In this document: positions 1 through 10,381 of the stretch, piece by piece
Numbering within the stretch: the stretch's first letter is position 1
Layout: every line of letters begins with the position of its first letter
Assembly: GCA_017642695.1 (NCBI GenBank)
Contig: JAEPQD010000002.1
Location: 558,001-622,000 of the forward strand
Length of the DNA stretch: 64,000 nt
Source of the DNA: Parvibaculum sp.
GTDB taxonomy: Bacteria > Pseudomonadota > Alphaproteobacteria > Parvibaculales > Parvibaculaceae
Direction of reading: 5' to 3'
Notes under the pieces: model-generated
Told to the model about the DNA's origin: nothing
The model's database searches: none
Seen by the model: the letters and a program-made list of their open reading frames with translations, nothing else
Program-made: the position numbers and the translations under genes

Positions 1-863
1 TGGGCGGGTTCCTCATTCTGGTCGGGCTCGTGCCGTCCGTTGTTCTCTGGGCAGACTGGAGCAATCGTTACGTCTGGATCGTACTCTTCGTGACACTCGG
101 GTTCGGCGCTGTCGGGTTCGCGGACGACTATCTGAAAGTATCGAAAATCTCGCCGAAGGGTGTGCCGGGCCGTGTAAAGCTGCTGTTCGAATTTGCGATC
201 GCGCTCGTCGCCATGTGGGCGCTGGTCCTGGCCTCGAGCGAACCTCTGCAGACGGCACTTACGGTGCCGTTCTTCAAGACAGTGCTGATCCAGATGGGCG
301 GCTTCTTCTTCCTGTTCGGGGCGCTGGTGATCGTCGGTTCGTCGAACGCGGTGAACCTCACCGACGGGCTCGACGGTCTCGCCATCGTGCCGGTGATGAT
401 CGCGGCAGCGGCTTTCGGTCTCATCGTCTACCTGGTCGGCAACGCCGTCTTTGCGGATTATCTGCAGCTCCATTTCGTGCCCGGGTCCGGCGAACTTGCC
501 GTGTTCTGTGGCGCGCTGATCGGGGCCGGGCTCGGTTTCCTCTGGTACAACGCGCCGCCTGCGATGGTTTTCATGGGCGATACCGGCTCTCTCGCGCTCG
601 GTGCGGCGCTCGGTGCCATTTCGGTCGCGGCGAAGCACGAACTCGTACTCGCGATCATCGGTGGGCTCTTCGTGCTCGAGGCCGTGTCGGTCATCGTGCA
701 GGTCGCTTCCTTCAAGCTCACGGGCAAGCGCGTCTTCCGGATGGCGCCGCTTCATCATCATTTCGAACAGAAGGGTTGGGCGGAATCGACCGTCGTTGTG
801 CGCTTCTGGATCATTTCGGTCGTGCTCGCGATGGCGGGCCTCGCAACTCTGAAGCTGAGGTAG
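1..863 (+). CDS. mraY: Phospho-N-acetylmuramoyl-pentapeptide-transferase MraY, 5' truncated
   Basis: MraY transfers phospho-MurNAc-pentapeptide from UDP to undecaprenyl phosphate, making lipid I at the inner membrane. The reading frame is already open at base 3, so the gene begins before the window and about the first quarter is missing. Visible family marks are the FADD aspartate pair, [10 protein letters not shown] in a cytoplasmic loop, GDTGSLALG, and the triple-histidine stretch APLHHHFE near the C-terminus, all separated by hydrophobic helices. The stop codon is two bases before the murD start, so it leads the mur/fts run seen here. Family assignment is firm. Confidence 0.97.
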   Translation, partial: GGFLILVGLVPSVVLWADWSNRYVWIVLFVTLGFGAVGFADDYLKVSKISPKGVPGRVKLLFEFAIALVAMWALVLASSEPLQTALTVPFFKTVLIQMGGFFFLFGALVIVGSSNAVNLTDGLDGLAIVPVMIAAAAFGLIVYLVGNAVFADYLQLHFVPGSGELAVFCGALIGAGLGFLWYNAPPAMVFMGDTGSLALGAALGAISVAAKHELVLAIIGGLFVLEAVSVIVQVASFKLTGKRVFRMAPLHHHFEQKGWAESTVVVRFWIISVVLAMAGLATLKLR

Positions 864-865
864 GC

Positions 866-2275
866 ATGATTGCGGCGACAGGCTTCGAGAGAAAGAACGT
901 AGCGGTGCTGGGGCTCGGCAAGTCCGGGCTTGCGACCGCGCGTTCGCTCGAGGCCGGTGGCGCACACGTGTTCGCCTGGGACGATGCGGAAGCAAGGCGC
1001 GCGGAAGCGGCGAAGGAGGGTTTCACGCTTGCCGATTCCTCCGGCTGGGACTGGAACACATTCGCGGCGCTCGTGCTCAGCCCCGGCATTCCGCTGACCC
1101 ATCCCGAACCACACCCCGCGGTCAGGAAGGCGCAAGGTGCGGGCGTCGAAGTGATCGGCGATATCGAACTCTTCCAGCGCGCGGTATCGGCGAGCGGTAA
1201 AGATGTGAAAATCGTCGCGGTGACGGGAACGAATGGCAAGTCGACGACGACGGCGCTGATCGGGCACATGGTCCGGCGCTGCGGCGGCGATGCGCAGGTC
1301 GGCGGTAATATCGGCAGGGCGGTCCTTGATCTCGAGGCGCCGTCGGCGGGAACCGTTTATGTGGTTGAGGTTTCCTCCTACCAGATCGATCTCGCGCCCT
1401 CGCTTGCGCCGAATGTCGGTGTGCTTCTCAACATCACGCCGGACCATATCGACCGGCACGGCACGGTGGAGCACTACGCCGAGGTCAAGGCGCGCATCTT
1501 CGCGCATCAGACCGAGAAAGATACTGCGGTGATCGGTATCGATGATCCTCGCACCGGCGAAATCTGCACCAGTGAAAGCGCGAAGCGGGTGGAAAAAGTC
1601 GTGCCGGTTTCCGTCGGCAAGACCCTGTCGCGCGGTGTCTACGCCCTTGGCGGCGTCATCTATGACAGCATGGGCACGCAGACGATGAAGGCAGGCGACC
1701 TCGGCGAGATCAAGACGCTGGCGGGCACACACAACTGGCAAAACGCGGCCGCAGCCTATGCCGCGGGCCGCGCGCTCGGTTATCCGCGCGAGCGCATCAT
1801 TGCGGCGTTCGAAAGTTTCCCGGGTCTTGCGCACCGCATGGAGATCGTGGGCGAGGCGGATGGTGTGCGCTTCGTCAACGACAGCAAGGCGACAAATGCC
1901 GACGCCGCCTCCAAGGCGCTGGCGACCTACGACAACATCTACTGGATCATTGGCGGCAAGGCGAAGGAAGGCGGCATTGCCTCCCTGGAGCCATGGTTCC
2001 CGCGTGTCCGCCGCGCCTATCTCATCGGTGACGCGGCCAAACAGTTCGCCAATACGCTGAAGGACAAGGTCGAGGCGATTCATTGCGGCACGCTCGATCG
2101 TGCGGTCGAGGCGGCCTCGCGCGACGCGGCGGCCGATGAAGCAGAACTGAAAGTCGTTCTGCTTTCTCCTGCCTGCGCCTCGTTCGACCAGTTCTCGAGC
2201 TTCGAGGAGCGCGGCGATGTCTTCCGCGCCGCCGTGCAGGACCGCCTCAAGGTGAAGGGAGGCGCTGCCGCATGA
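866..2275 (+). CDS. murD: UDP-N-acetylmuramoyl-L-alanine--D-glutamate ligase MurD
   Basis: MurD is the cytoplasmic ATP-dependent ligase that adds D-glutamate to UDP-MurNAc-L-Ala. The 469-residue product is of usual family length. It has an N-terminal Rossmann-like start (AVLGLGKSG), the Mur ligase P-loop GTNGKSTTT at about 121-129, a VGGNIG segment, HRMEIV at the start of the C-terminal domain, and NDSKATN. The ATG at 866 is chosen because it follows the mraY stop by two bases with GAGG just upstream. The frame stays open far upstream, but that stretch is mraY in another frame. The last four bases overlap ftsW (ATGA). Confidence 0.97.
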   Translation: MIAATGFERKNVAVLGLGKSGLATARSLEAGGAHVFAWDDAEARRAEAAKEGFTLADSSGWDWNTFAALVLSPGIPLTHPEPHPAVRKAQGAGVEVIGDIELFQRAVSASGKDVKIVAVTGTNGKSTTTALIGHMVRRCGGDAQVGGNIGRAVLDLEAPSAGTVYVVEVSSYQIDLAPSLAPNVGVLLNITPDHIDRHGTVEHYAEVKARIFAHQTEKDTAVIGIDDPRTGEICTSESAKRVEKVVPVSVGKTLSRGVYALGGVIYDSMGTQTMKAGDLGEIKTLAGTHNWQNAAAAYAAGRALGYPRERIIAAFESFPGLAHRMEIVGEADGVRFVNDSKATNADAASKALATYDNIYWIIGGKAKEGGIASLEPWFPRVRRAYLIGDAAKQFANTLKDKVEAIHCGTLDRAVEAASRDAAADEAELKVVLLSPACASFDQFSSFEERGDVFRAAVQDRLKVKGGAAA

Positions 2276-3420
2276 TCCGCCTCGCCCGCACGAACCGCAG
2301 CCTGATGGCCGAATGGTGGTGGACCGTCGACAAGTGGACGCTCCTGTTGCTTGTCTGTCTGATGATCGTCGGTGGCGTGCTCGCGCTTGCCGCAAGCCCC
2401 GCCGTCGCCATGCGCATTCATCTGCCGCCGTTTCATTTCGTCTACAAGCAGCTTGCCTTCTTTGTCCCCGCTATCGGCGTTTTGATCGGCGTGTCACTGC
2501 TCAATGTGCGGCAGGTGCGCCGCGCCGCCGCGCTCGTTTTCGCGGTTGCATTCGTGCTGATGGCGCTGACCCCTGTCCTCGGACCGGAAGTGAAGGGCGC
2601 TCATCGCTGGCTGCAGCTCGGTCCGGTGGGCATCCAGCCGTCGGAATTCGTGAAACCCGCGTTCATCGTGCTCGTCGCCTGGCTCTTTGCCGAGGCGCAG
2701 CGGACGCCTGGCATTCCGGGGACGGCGCTTGCCGTTGGGCTTTACGGCATGGTGGTTGCGGTGCTTGCGGTGCAGCCCGATTTCGGCCAGCTCATGCTCG
2801 TCACCCTCGTCTTTGGCGCGATGTTCTTCATGGCCGGGCTTTCCTGGGGCTGGATCGGATCGCTGGCTGCCATAGCACTCGCGGGCGCCGTGACCGCCTA
2901 TTCGATGATGCCGCATGTGGCGAGCCGCGTGGACCGCTTCCTCGACCCGGAATCTGGCGACACCTATCAGATTGACCGGGCGCTCGATGCGGTGAACGCG
3001 GGCGGGCTCTTCGGCCGCGGGCCCGGCGAAGGCGTGGTGAAGCGCATTCTGCCGGACGCGCATACGGACTTCATCTTCGCGGTGGCGGCCGAGGAATACG
3101 GTGTCATTGCCGGGCTCATCATCATCGGTCTCTTTGCCACCATCGTAATGCGTACGCTCCGCCATGCGATGGAGGAGCAGGATCTCTTCGTGCAATTCGC
3201 CGCCTGCGGTCTCGTCGCCCTGTTCGGGCTTCAGGCGCTGATCAACATGTCGGTCAATGTGAACCTGATGCCGGCGAAGGGCATGACGCTGCCTTTCATT
3301 TCCTATGGCGGCTCGTCGCTCCTCGCGCTTGCCTTTGCGATGGGAATGCTTCTTGCGCTGACGCGCCGCCGTGCAGGCAGCAACGTGACCGCGGCGAACG
3401 GACGGAGGATCAACGCATGA
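2272..3420 (+). CDS. ftsW: Peptidoglycan glycosyltransferase / divisome protein FtsW
   Basis: FtsW is the septal SEDS-family peptidoglycan polymerase that works with a class B PBP at the division site. The product has 382 residues and multiple hydrophobic helices. Typical SEDS features are visible: GVKGA-like VKGAHRWL, the GPVGIQPSE motif, [12 protein letters not shown], a GRGPGEG loop, [10 protein letters not shown], and the terminal SYGGSSL. The ATG overlaps the murD stop by four bases and its own stop overlaps murG by four, so expression is probably translationally coupled. RodA is the paralogue alternative, but the division-cluster position argues for FtsW. Confidence 0.96.
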   Translation: MIRLARTNRSLMAEWWWTVDKWTLLLLVCLMIVGGVLALAASPAVAMRIHLPPFHFVYKQLAFFVPAIGVLIGVSLLNVRQVRRAAALVFAVAFVLMALTPVLGPEVKGAHRWLQLGPVGIQPSEFVKPAFIVLVAWLFAEAQRTPGIPGTALAVGLYGMVVAVLAVQPDFGQLMLVTLVFGAMFFMAGLSWGWIGSLAAIALAGAVTAYSMMPHVASRVDRFLDPESGDTYQIDRALDAVNAGGLFGRGPGEGVVKRILPDAHTDFIFAVAAEEYGVIAGLIIIGLFATIVMRTLRHAMEEQDLFVQFAACGLVALFGLQALINMSVNVNLMPAKGMTLPFISYGGSSLLALAFAMGMLLALTRRRAGSNVTAANGRRINA

Positions 3421-4610
3421 CGCGCCATCCTCACGGTCCCATCGTCATCGCAGCGGGCGGCACGGGTGGACATCTGTTCCCCGGGCAGGCACTCGCGCAG
3501 GAACTGCGCCGCCGCGGCCGCAAGATCGTGCTGATCACGGACGAGCGCGTGCAGCGGTTCGACAAACTCTTCCCGGAAGCGGATATCTACGAGGTTCCGT
3601 CGGCGACACCTTCAGGCAAAGGCCTCGCCGGCCTGTTGAGGGCGGCGCCCGCCATTGTCGCGGGTGTCGCCCGATCCTTCGCAATCCTTCAGCGGGTAAA
3701 GCCTGCCGCTCTGATCGGTTTCGGCGGCTATCCGACGCTGCCGCCGGTTGCCGCGGCGATCCTGCGCGGGATACCGGTCTGCGTGCACGAACAGAATGCC
3801 GTGCTCGGCCGGGTGAACCGTCTCGTCGCGCCGCATGTCGAAGCCATCGCCTCGACCTTCGAGGCACCGAAGTTCCTCAAGGCGCGCGATGCGGGCAAGC
3901 TCGCCCTGACGGGCAATCCCGTGCGCGATGCGGTCATCGCACAGGCGAATGCGCCTTACGTTGTGCCAGAAGCGGGAGACACTATCCGGCTTCTCGTTTT
4001 CGGCGGCAGCCAGGGCGCGCGGGTGATGAGCGATGTGGTTCCCGCCGCGCTTGCGCGGTTGCCGCAGGAGATGCGCAACCGCCTCCGTGTCGTGCAGCAG
4101 GCCCGGCCGGAAGACATCGAGCGCGTGCGCGAGATCTATGCGACAGCAGGCATCGCCGCCGAACTCAATGCCTTCTTCGACGATATGCCCGAGCGGATCG
4201 CCGCCGCGCATCTGGTGATCGGCCGTTCCGGCGCCTCGACGGTGAGCGAGCTTGCCGTGATCGGGCGGCCCTCGGTTCTCGTGCCGCTGCCGCATTCGCT
4301 CGACAACGACCAGAAGGCCAATGCCGAAAAGCTGGCCGAGGCAGGCGCAGCCTTCATGATCGAGCAGAAGGATTTCACGGAAAAGGCGCTGGCTGCGCGC
4401 CTGGCGCAGCTGTTTGCCACGCCTGCCGCGCTGGGGACCGCCGCGAAGGCTGCGAGGGAGAAGGGTCAGCCGGGCGCCGTGCGTGCGCTTGCCGATCTCG
4501 TGGAGGCGCTCGGCCGGGGCGAATATCGCGCGCTCCGCAACCCGGCGGCGAAGGATGCCGCGAACGAAGACGGACCGACCATGCTCAAATTCGTCGTGGG
4601 AGGCCTCTGA
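3417..4610 (+). CDS. murG: UDP-GlcNAc:lipid I N-acetylglucosaminyltransferase MurG
   Basis: MurG converts lipid I to lipid II on the inner face of the membrane. The 397-residue protein carries the glycine-rich donor/acceptor loop [10 protein letters not shown] near residues 14-23, [12 protein letters not shown], the second-domain start FGGSQGAR, and [11 protein letters not shown] followed by the [10 protein letters not shown] region that contacts the nucleotide sugar. It is slightly longer than the E. coli enzyme through a C-terminal tail with little motif content. It overlaps ftsW by four bases and murC by one base (TGATG). Confidence 0.97.
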   Translation: MTRHPHGPIVIAAGGTGGHLFPGQALAQELRRRGRKIVLITDERVQRFDKLFPEADIYEVPSATPSGKGLAGLLRAAPAIVAGVARSFAILQRVKPAALIGFGGYPTLPPVAAAILRGIPVCVHEQNAVLGRVNRLVAPHVEAIASTFEAPKFLKARDAGKLALTGNPVRDAVIAQANAPYVVPEAGDTIRLLVFGGSQGARVMSDVVPAALARLPQEMRNRLRVVQQARPEDIERVREIYATAGIAAELNAFFDDMPERIAAAHLVIGRSGASTVSELAVIGRPSVLVPLPHSLDNDQKANAEKLAEAGAAFMIEQKDFTEKALAARLAQLFATPAALGTAAKAAREKGQPGAVRALADLVEALGRGEYRALRNPAAKDAANEDGPTMLKFVVGGL

Positions 4611-6085
4611 TGCGTCCCGCGCCTCTCGACATCGGCAACATCCATTTCACCGGCATCGGCGGCATCGGCATGAGCGGCATTGCCGAGGTCATGCACAATC
4701 TCGGCTACAAGGTGCAGGGGAGCGATCTTGCCGACAGCGCCAACGTCAAGCGCCTCAAGTCGCTCGGCATCAAGGTCTTCATCGGCCAGAAGGCGGAGAA
4801 TCTGAAGGATGCGCAGGTGATCGTCGTGTCCTCGGCGATCCGGCCGGACAATCCGGAGCTGATGGAGGCGCGCTCGCGCTTTCTTCCCGTTGTGCGCCGC
4901 GCGGAGATGCTTGCTGAGCTGATGCGCCTGAAGAGCTGCGTCACGATCGCCGGCACGCATGGCAAGACGACGACGACCTCGCTCGTCGCGGCGATTCTCG
5001 ACAAGGGCGGTGTCGATCCGACAGTCATCAATGGCGGCATCATCAACGCTTACGGCACCAACGCGCGCCTCGGGGAAGGCGAGTGGATGGTGGTGGAGGC
5101 GGACGAGTCCGACGGCACCTTCGTCAAGCTGCCCGCGACCATCGCCATCGTGACGAATATCGACCCGGAACATCTCGACTATTACGGGACGTTCGAGGCC
5201 GCGAAGGATGCCTTTCTCGCCTTTGTCGAGAAGGTGCCGTTCTACGGCGCAGCCGTGATGTGCATCGACCATCCGGAGGTGCAGGCGCTGATCGGTCGCG
5301 TCCGCGACCGGCGCATCGTCACCTATGGCACCAATCCGCAGGCCGACATCCGTGCGACCAATATCCGCGTCGAGGACGGTTTCAATGTCTTCGACGTGAC
5401 GATCACGGACCGCATGACGCGCAAGACGCGCGATATGAAGGCTGTACGGCTCGCCATGCACGGCACGCACAACATGCTGAACAGCCTGGCGGCTGTCGGC
5501 GTCGCGCTGCAGATGGGGATCGGCGATGCGCAGATCCGCGAGGCCCTCGAAGGCTTTGGCGGGGTGAAGCGGCGCTTCACGCCTGTCGGCGAATGGAACG
5601 GCGTCCGGCTTTACGACGATTACGGCCATCATCCGGTAGAGATCGCGGCGGTGCTGCAGGCCGCGCGTTCGGCGACGCAGGGACGGACCATCGCCGTCGT
5701 GCAGCCGCACCGTTACACGCGCCTTCACAACCTGTTCGACGAGTTCTGCTCCTGCTTCAACGATGCAGATACCGTGATCGTTGCGGATGTCTATGAAGCG
5801 GGCGAGAAACCCATCGAAGGTGCCAATCGCGATGCGCTGGTGCAGGGACTGCGCGACCGCGGACACCGTGATGTGATGCCCCTCGAAGGACCGGAAGCGC
5901 TTCCCGGATTGATCGCAAAGGTGGCGAAGCCGGGTGATCTCGTCGTCTGTCTCGGCGCGGGCAACATCACCTACTGGGCGAACGACCTCGCCGCGAACCT
6001 CGCGAAGCTCGACGCGAAGGCCGGGAAAAAAGCTCCTGCGAAGAAAGCGCCAGCGAAAACAGGGAAGCCAGGAGGGAAGAAATGA
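4610..6085 (+). CDS. murC: UDP-N-acetylmuramate--L-alanine ligase MurC
   Basis: MurC joins L-alanine to UDP-MurNAc using ATP. In 491 residues it shows the N-terminal [13 protein letters not shown] nucleotide-sugar site (about 15-27), the P-loop GTHGKTTTT (115-123), an EADESDGTF segment, and the DDYGHHP motif. The last 26 residues are unusual: ten lysines mixed with Ala, Pro and Gly, after the normal end of the ligase fold. Such a tail is probably disordered and could bind nucleic acid or membrane; its role is unknown. The start overlaps the murG stop by one base, and the stop overlaps murB by four. Confidence 0.97.
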   Translation: MRPAPLDIGNIHFTGIGGIGMSGIAEVMHNLGYKVQGSDLADSANVKRLKSLGIKVFIGQKAENLKDAQVIVVSSAIRPDNPELMEARSRFLPVVRRAEMLAELMRLKSCVTIAGTHGKTTTTSLVAAILDKGGVDPTVINGGIINAYGTNARLGEGEWMVVEADESDGTFVKLPATIAIVTNIDPEHLDYYGTFEAAKDAFLAFVEKVPFYGAAVMCIDHPEVQALIGRVRDRRIVTYGTNPQADIRATNIRVEDGFNVFDVTITDRMTRKTRDMKAVRLAMHGTHNMLNSLAAVGVALQMGIGDAQIREALEGFGGVKRRFTPVGEWNGVRLYDDYGHHPVEIAAVLQAARSATQGRTIAVVQPHRYTRLHNLFDEFCSCFNDADTVIVADVYEAGEKPIEGANRDALVQGLRDRGHRDVMPLEGPEALPGLIAKVAKPGDLVVCLGAGNITYWANDLAANLAKLDAKAGKKAPAKKAPAKTGKPGGKK

Positions 6086-7011
6086 TGGCCGCCGAAGCCA
6101 TTTCCCTCATCGACCGGTTGCCGGATGTGCGCGGCGAGCTCGTTGCCGATGCATCTCTCGCGCCGCTCACCTGGTTCCGTGTCGGCGGCGCGGCGGAAGT
6201 GTTGTTCCGCCCGGCGGATGCGGACGACCTTGCGGCGTTCCTCGCGGGTACGCCGGACGACATCCCGGTGACGGTGATTGGCGTCGGCTCGAACCTGCTC
6301 GTCCGCGAAGGCGGCGTGAAGGGCGTCGTCATCAGGCTTGGCCGTCCGTTCATGAATATCGAAGTTGCAGAGGGGGCCTGTGTCCGCGCGGGCACGGCGG
6401 CGCTCGACGTCGCGGTGTCTCGCGCGGCACAGGAGGCCGGCCTCGCGGGTCTCGAGTTCTATCGCGGTATCCCCGGTTCCATCGGTGGCGCGCTTCGCAT
6501 GAATGGCGGCGCCTATGGCCGCGAGACGAGGGACGTTCTCGTGGAGGCGGTCGCGATAGACCGGAAGGGCAAGCGCCATGTGCTGACGAACGCCGACATG
6601 CGCTACAGCTATCGTCATTGCGGCGCACCGGACGATCTCATTTTCGTCGAGGCGGTGTTTCAAGGCACGCCCGGAGACAAGGCAGAAATCCTCGCCCGGA
6701 TGGAAGAAATCACGTCGTCCCGCGAGGCGACGCAGCCGATCCGCACCAAGACCGGCGGTTCCACCTTCAAGAACCCGGAAGGCAGGAAGTCCTGGCAGTT
6801 GATCGATGCGGCCGGCTGCCGCGGCCTCAAGCGTGGCGGGGCGCAGGTGTCCGAGCTTCATTGCAACTTCCTGATCAACACCGGCGATGCGACGGCGAGC
6901 GACCTTGAGGACCTCGGAGAAGAGGTTCGCGCGCGGGTGAAGGAGACGAGCGGTGTCGTGCTCGAGTGGGAAATCCGGCGCATCGGTATTCGCGAAGGAG
7001 AGGGCGCATGA
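6082..7011 (+). CDS. murB: UDP-N-acetylenolpyruvoylglucosamine reductase MurB
   Basis: MurB is the FAD-dependent, NADPH-using reductase that makes UDP-MurNAc. The 309-residue product has the FAD-binding run [15 protein letters not shown] (about 64-78), [20 protein letters not shown], and the catalytic segment [12 protein letters not shown], whose serine is the proton donor in the family. The size fits the shorter (type II) MurB found in many bacteria rather than the longer E. coli form. It starts with a double ATG overlapping the murC stop; the first ATG gives a four-base overlap. The stop overlaps ddl. Confidence 0.97.
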   Translation: MMAAEAISLIDRLPDVRGELVADASLAPLTWFRVGGAAEVLFRPADADDLAAFLAGTPDDIPVTVIGVGSNLLVREGGVKGVVIRLGRPFMNIEVAEGACVRAGTAALDVAVSRAAQEAGLAGLEFYRGIPGSIGGALRMNGGAYGRETRDVLVEAVAIDRKGKRHVLTNADMRYSYRHCGAPDDLIFVEAVFQGTPGDKAEILARMEEITSSREATQPIRTKTGGSTFKNPEGRKSWQLIDAAGCRGLKRGGAQVSELHCNFLINTGDATASDLEDLGEEVRARVKETSGVVLEWEIRRIGIREGEGA

Positions 7012-7934
7012 GCGGCGGGAAGCACGTCGCCGTCCTCAAGGGCGGCTGGAGCGCGGAACGCGAGGTGAGCCTTGTGTCGGGACGCGGCTGTGCTGATGCG
7101 CTCAAGCAGATGGGATACCGCGTCAGCGAAATCGATGTCGGGCGCGACATTGCCGATCAGCTTCTGACAGTGAAGCCCGATGTCGCCTTCAACGCGCTGC
7201 ATGGCCGTTGGGGCGAGGATGGCTGCATCCAGGGCCTGCTCGAAATCCTGCGTATCCCCTACACGCATTCAGGTGTCCTCGCCTCGGCGCTTGCGATGAA
7301 CAAGGAGCGCTCGAAGCCGATGTTCCGCGCGGCGGGCCTTCCCGTCGCCGAAAGCGTGGTCGTGCCGCGCGAGCAGGCGGCGCTCGGCCATGTGATGGAC
7401 CCGCCCTATGTCATCAAGCCGGTGAGCGAGGGCTCCTCCGTCGGCGTCTTCATCATCCGCGAAGGCGACAACCGTCCGCCGGCCGAACTCACCTCGCCCG
7501 AATGGAACCTCGGCGACGAGGTGATGGCGGAGCGTTATATCGCGGGCCGCGAACTCACCTGCGCCGTGATGGGCGAGGAGGTTTTCGGCGTGACGGAGAT
7601 CGTCGCAGCCACGCAGTTCTACGACTACGAGGCGAAGTACAAGGCCGGCGGATCGCGTCACATCATTCCCGCGCCGCTCGATGCGGACACCTATGCCGAA
7701 GTGCAGCGGCTTACGCTCGCCGCGCACAAGGCGCTTGGCTGCCGGGGTGTAAGCCGTGCGGACTTCCGCTTCGACGACACCCGGCCCGGCAAGCCCGAAC
7801 TCATTCTTCTCGAGGTGAACACGCAACCGGGCATGACGCCGACATCGCTGGTGCCGGAGCTTGCGGGGCTCGCGGGCTATTCCTACGGCGAACTCGTGAG
7901 CTGGATGGTGGAGGACGCATCATGCGACAGGTGA
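7008..7934 (+). CDS. ddl: D-alanine--D-alanine ligase
   Basis: Ddl makes D-Ala-D-Ala for the wall pentapeptide in the cytoplasm. The 308-residue ATP-grasp enzyme shows [13 protein letters not shown] at the N-terminus, [10 protein letters not shown], the [15 protein letters not shown] nucleotide-binding stretch, and [17 protein letters not shown] in the catalytic C-terminal lobe. The ATG at 7008 overlaps the murB stop by four bases and is preceded by AAGGAGAGG, so it is preferred over an in-frame codon at 6966. Its last 13 bases overlap ftsQ. The DdlB-type name fits the position, but the sequence alone does not separate isozymes. Confidence 0.96.
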   Translation: MSGGKHVAVLKGGWSAEREVSLVSGRGCADALKQMGYRVSEIDVGRDIADQLLTVKPDVAFNALHGRWGEDGCIQGLLEILRIPYTHSGVLASALAMNKERSKPMFRAAGLPVAESVVVPREQAALGHVMDPPYVIKPVSEGSSVGVFIIREGDNRPPAELTSPEWNLGDEVMAERYIAGRELTCAVMGEEVFGVTEIVAATQFYDYEAKYKAGGSRHIIPAPLDADTYAEVQRLTLAAHKALGCRGVSRADFRFDDTRPGKPELILLEVNTQPGMTPTSLVPELAGLAGYSYGELVSWMVEDASCDR

Positions 7935-8926
7935 AGAAAGCCTCGCGCACCGGCGTCCGCACGGCGCCGAAGAAGAAGGGTTCGAAGATCGCGCCCGGCA
8001 AGCGGCGCAACGCGAGCACGATGAGCACGTTCGGGCGGCGCAAAGAGCGTCCCGCCGGTGCGCTCATGCAATGGATCGACAATGTGCGAGAGGGCAATTT
8101 CGGGGCCCGGCCATTTGCTTGGGGGGCATTTGTGCTCCTCGGCCTCGTCGCCATCTATGGCTTTGCTGTCGGCGGACACGCACAGGCGCTGCGCGACGCG
8201 GCCGTCGCCAAAACGAACCGGGTCCTTGCCCTGTCGGGGTTTTCGATCCAGGACGTGCGCGTGACGGGCCGAGCGCAGACGCGCAAGGCCGACCTTCTCG
8301 TCGCGGTTGGCGTGGAGCGCGGAGATCCGATTTTCGGTTTCGATACCGAAGCGGCGCGACAGCGAATCGAGCGGCTTGGCTGGGTGCGTTCGGCGACGGT
8401 GACGCGGCTGCTTCCGGACACGATCCGGATCGAGGTGGTGGAGCGCGAACCGTTCGCGCTCTGGCAACGCGGCGGGGCGCTGTCGCTGATCGACGCGGAA
8501 GGGCGGCCGATCTCGGAGGAGGGCGTACAGGACTTTGCTCATCTGCCCTTCATTGTGGGTTTCGGCGCGCCGCGCGAGGCGCCTGGCCTTCTCAATCTGA
8601 TGCGGACGCAGCAGCCGCAGCTCCTTTCACGGGTGCGCGCCTTCGTGCGCGTTGGCGACCGGCGCTGGAATCTGCGTCTCGAGAATGGCGTCGATGTGAA
8701 GCTGCCGGAGACCGGTGTCGAGGCGGCCCTTTCCGCGCTCGTAACCTATGACGCACAACACAGGATTCTGTCGCGCGACATCGTCGCGGTCGACCTGCGC
8801 CTGCCGGACCGCGTATCGGTCGAACTTACGGAGAGCGCGGCGGCGGATGGCGGTATCGCGACGGAAGCAAAGATGAAACAGGGCGTAGCGCGGCCGGGTG
8901 GGCCCGCGCGTGGAGGCAACACATGA
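7922..8926 (+). CDS. ftsQ: Cell division protein FtsQ
   Basis: FtsQ is the bitopic divisome scaffold that links FtsA/FtsK-side proteins to FtsB/L and FtsW/I. The 334-residue product has a long basic cytoplasmic N-terminus (about 60 residues, many Lys/Arg), one hydrophobic helix at about 66-84, then a POTRA domain (about 105-170, with FSIQDVRVTGR and LGWVRSATVTR) and the FtsQ beta domain. The start is the ATG at 7922 inside the end of ddl; the frame is open further upstream but only as a shadow of ddl. It overlaps ftsA by four bases. Confidence 0.95.
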   Translation: MRQVKKASRTGVRTAPKKKGSKIAPGKRRNASTMSTFGRRKERPAGALMQWIDNVREGNFGARPFAWGAFVLLGLVAIYGFAVGGHAQALRDAAVAKTNRVLALSGFSIQDVRVTGRAQTRKADLLVAVGVERGDPIFGFDTEAARQRIERLGWVRSATVTRLLPDTIRIEVVEREPFALWQRGGALSLIDAEGRPISEEGVQDFAHLPFIVGFGAPREAPGLLNLMRTQQPQLLSRVRAFVRVGDRRWNLRLENGVDVKLPETGVEAALSALVTYDAQHRILSRDIVAVDLRLPDRVSVELTESAAADGGIATEAKMKQGVARPGGPARGGNT

Positions 8927-10233
8927 ATATGGTTTCTCTGGGTTCGAGGAGCTTTCAGGGCAGGCCCGTTGCAGCGGGACGGTCCGGTACCATTGCGGCG
9001 CTCGATGTGGGGTCGAGCAAGATCTCGTGCTTCATCGCGAAGATCGAACCGGGCAAACTTGCGAACGGGCATGCGCCGGTTCGCGTCATCGGCATCGGGC
9101 ATCAGGTCTCGCGCGGCATCCGCGCAGGCGCGGTGGTCGACATGGACGCGGCGGAAGAGGCGATCCGCGTCGCCGTAGACGCCGCGGAGCGGATGGCGGG
9201 CGTAACGATCCGCGAAGTGGTGGTGGGCTTCTCCGGCGCCGAGCCGAAAAGCCAGACGGTCGGCGTACGGGCGTCCATCGCGGGCGGTGAGGTGACCGAT
9301 CAGGACGTGTCGCGGCTCATCCACCACGCGCAGATGAATTTTCAGCCAGACGGCCGAGACGTCATGCACGCGATCCCGACCAACTACTCCGTGGACGGCA
9401 GCCGGGGCGTGCGCGACCCGCGCGGCATGTTCGGCGAGAAGCTTGGCGTCGAGGTTCATATGGTAAGCGTGCTTCGAGGTCCGCTCCGGAACCTCGAGCT
9501 CTGCATCGAACGCTGCCACCTCTCGGTTGCGGGAATCGCCGTATCGCCCTATGCGAGCGGGCTTGCCTGCCTGGTCGAGGATGAAACCGATCTCGGCGTC
9601 GCGATGATCGACATGGGCGGCGGCACGACCTCGCTCGGAATCTTCTTCGAAGGTGCGATGGTTTACTGCGATTCCGTGTCAATCGGCGGGAATCACATTA
9701 CCAATGATATTGCGCGGGGGCTCTCCACGCCGCTCGCTCATGCGGAGCGGATGAAGACGCTGTACGGGAGCGCGCTTGCAAGCCCGTCGGACGAAAGAGA
9801 GATGATCGACGTGCCGCAGGTGGGTGAAAGCGATGCCGATTCGGCGAACCATATTCCGAGGTCGATGCTGACAGGCATCATTCAGCCACGGCTGGAGGAA
9901 ACTTTCGAACTTGTACGCGACAGAATGGAGGCGAGCGGCTACGGGCGGCTTGCGGGACGGCGTGTGGTGCTGACAGGCGGCGCTGCGCAGCTCAACGGCG
10001 CGCGGGAACTCGCCGCAAGGATGCTCGACAAGCAGGTGCGCGTTGGGCAGCCGGTCCGGCTTACGGGTCTTGCCGACGCGACGGGCGGGCCCGCCTTCTC
10101 GACCTGCGCAGGGCTTCTCACCTATTCGCAAATCTCTCCCCTCGAGGCAGCAGGCGCGGATGACGGCGCCGAGTCGGCCATGCCGCGCGGACAGTTCCGC
10201 CGGTTCGGCCGTTGGCTGAAGGAGAATTTCTGA
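8923..10233 (+). CDS. ftsA: Cell division protein FtsA
   Basis: FtsA is the actin-like ATPase that tethers FtsZ filaments to the membrane. The 436-residue product has the phosphate-1 motif [12 protein letters not shown], the SHS2/1C region (residues about 90-170), the phosphate-2 motif [12 protein letters not shown], the adenosine motif [10 protein letters not shown], and a C-terminal amphipathic segment [12 protein letters not shown] that fits the membrane-targeting helix of the family. It overlaps ftsQ by four bases. After it comes the only real gap in the cluster, 148 bp, before ftsZ. Confidence 0.97.
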   Translation: MNMVSLGSRSFQGRPVAAGRSGTIAALDVGSSKISCFIAKIEPGKLANGHAPVRVIGIGHQVSRGIRAGAVVDMDAAEEAIRVAVDAAERMAGVTIREVVVGFSGAEPKSQTVGVRASIAGGEVTDQDVSRLIHHAQMNFQPDGRDVMHAIPTNYSVDGSRGVRDPRGMFGEKLGVEVHMVSVLRGPLRNLELCIERCHLSVAGIAVSPYASGLACLVEDETDLGVAMIDMGGGTTSLGIFFEGAMVYCDSVSIGGNHITNDIARGLSTPLAHAERMKTLYGSALASPSDEREMIDVPQVGESDADSANHIPRSMLTGIIQPRLEETFELVRDRMEASGYGRLAGRRVVLTGGAAQLNGARELAARMLDKQVRVGQPVRLTGLADATGGPAFSTCAGLLTYSQISPLEAAGADDGAESAMPRGQFRRFGRWLKENF

Positions 10234-10381
10234 TGAAGAGGGCAAAGCCTGGAACGGCTTTCGTCGAACGTGCTCTGGGGCGGCTTGCGGCGCCGCCTGG
10301 CAAAGGGGCCAAGAAACCGCCGCCCCGACGATGTGCGGCCAACGCGACCCCGGTTTTCAATTTCGCTCCCAGGAGGCAGAC
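10234..10381 (+). promoter_or_regulatory. ftsA-ftsZ intergenic leader with inverted repeat
   Basis: This 148-bp stretch is the only real gap between the division genes mraY to ftsZ. It holds an 8-bp inverted repeat, GGGGCGGC at 10277-10284 and GCCGCCCC at 10319-10326, which encloses a second palindrome GCGGCGCCGC at 10287-10296. AGGAGG at 10372-10377 is a strong ribosome-binding site five bases before the ftsZ ATG. A separate ftsZ promoter or a structured leader is likely, since ftsZ is usually made in excess of its neighbours. No promoter boxes are clear enough to mark. Confidence 0.45.

Noticed and set aside
758-2395. Long minus-strand frame opposite murD
   Set aside because: Shadow of murD; composition is Arg/His/Gly-rich and it spans gene borders without regard to them.
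10212-10381. Small gene between ftsA and ftsZ
   Set aside because: No frame with a start, ribosome site and plausible composition; the region looks like a leader.
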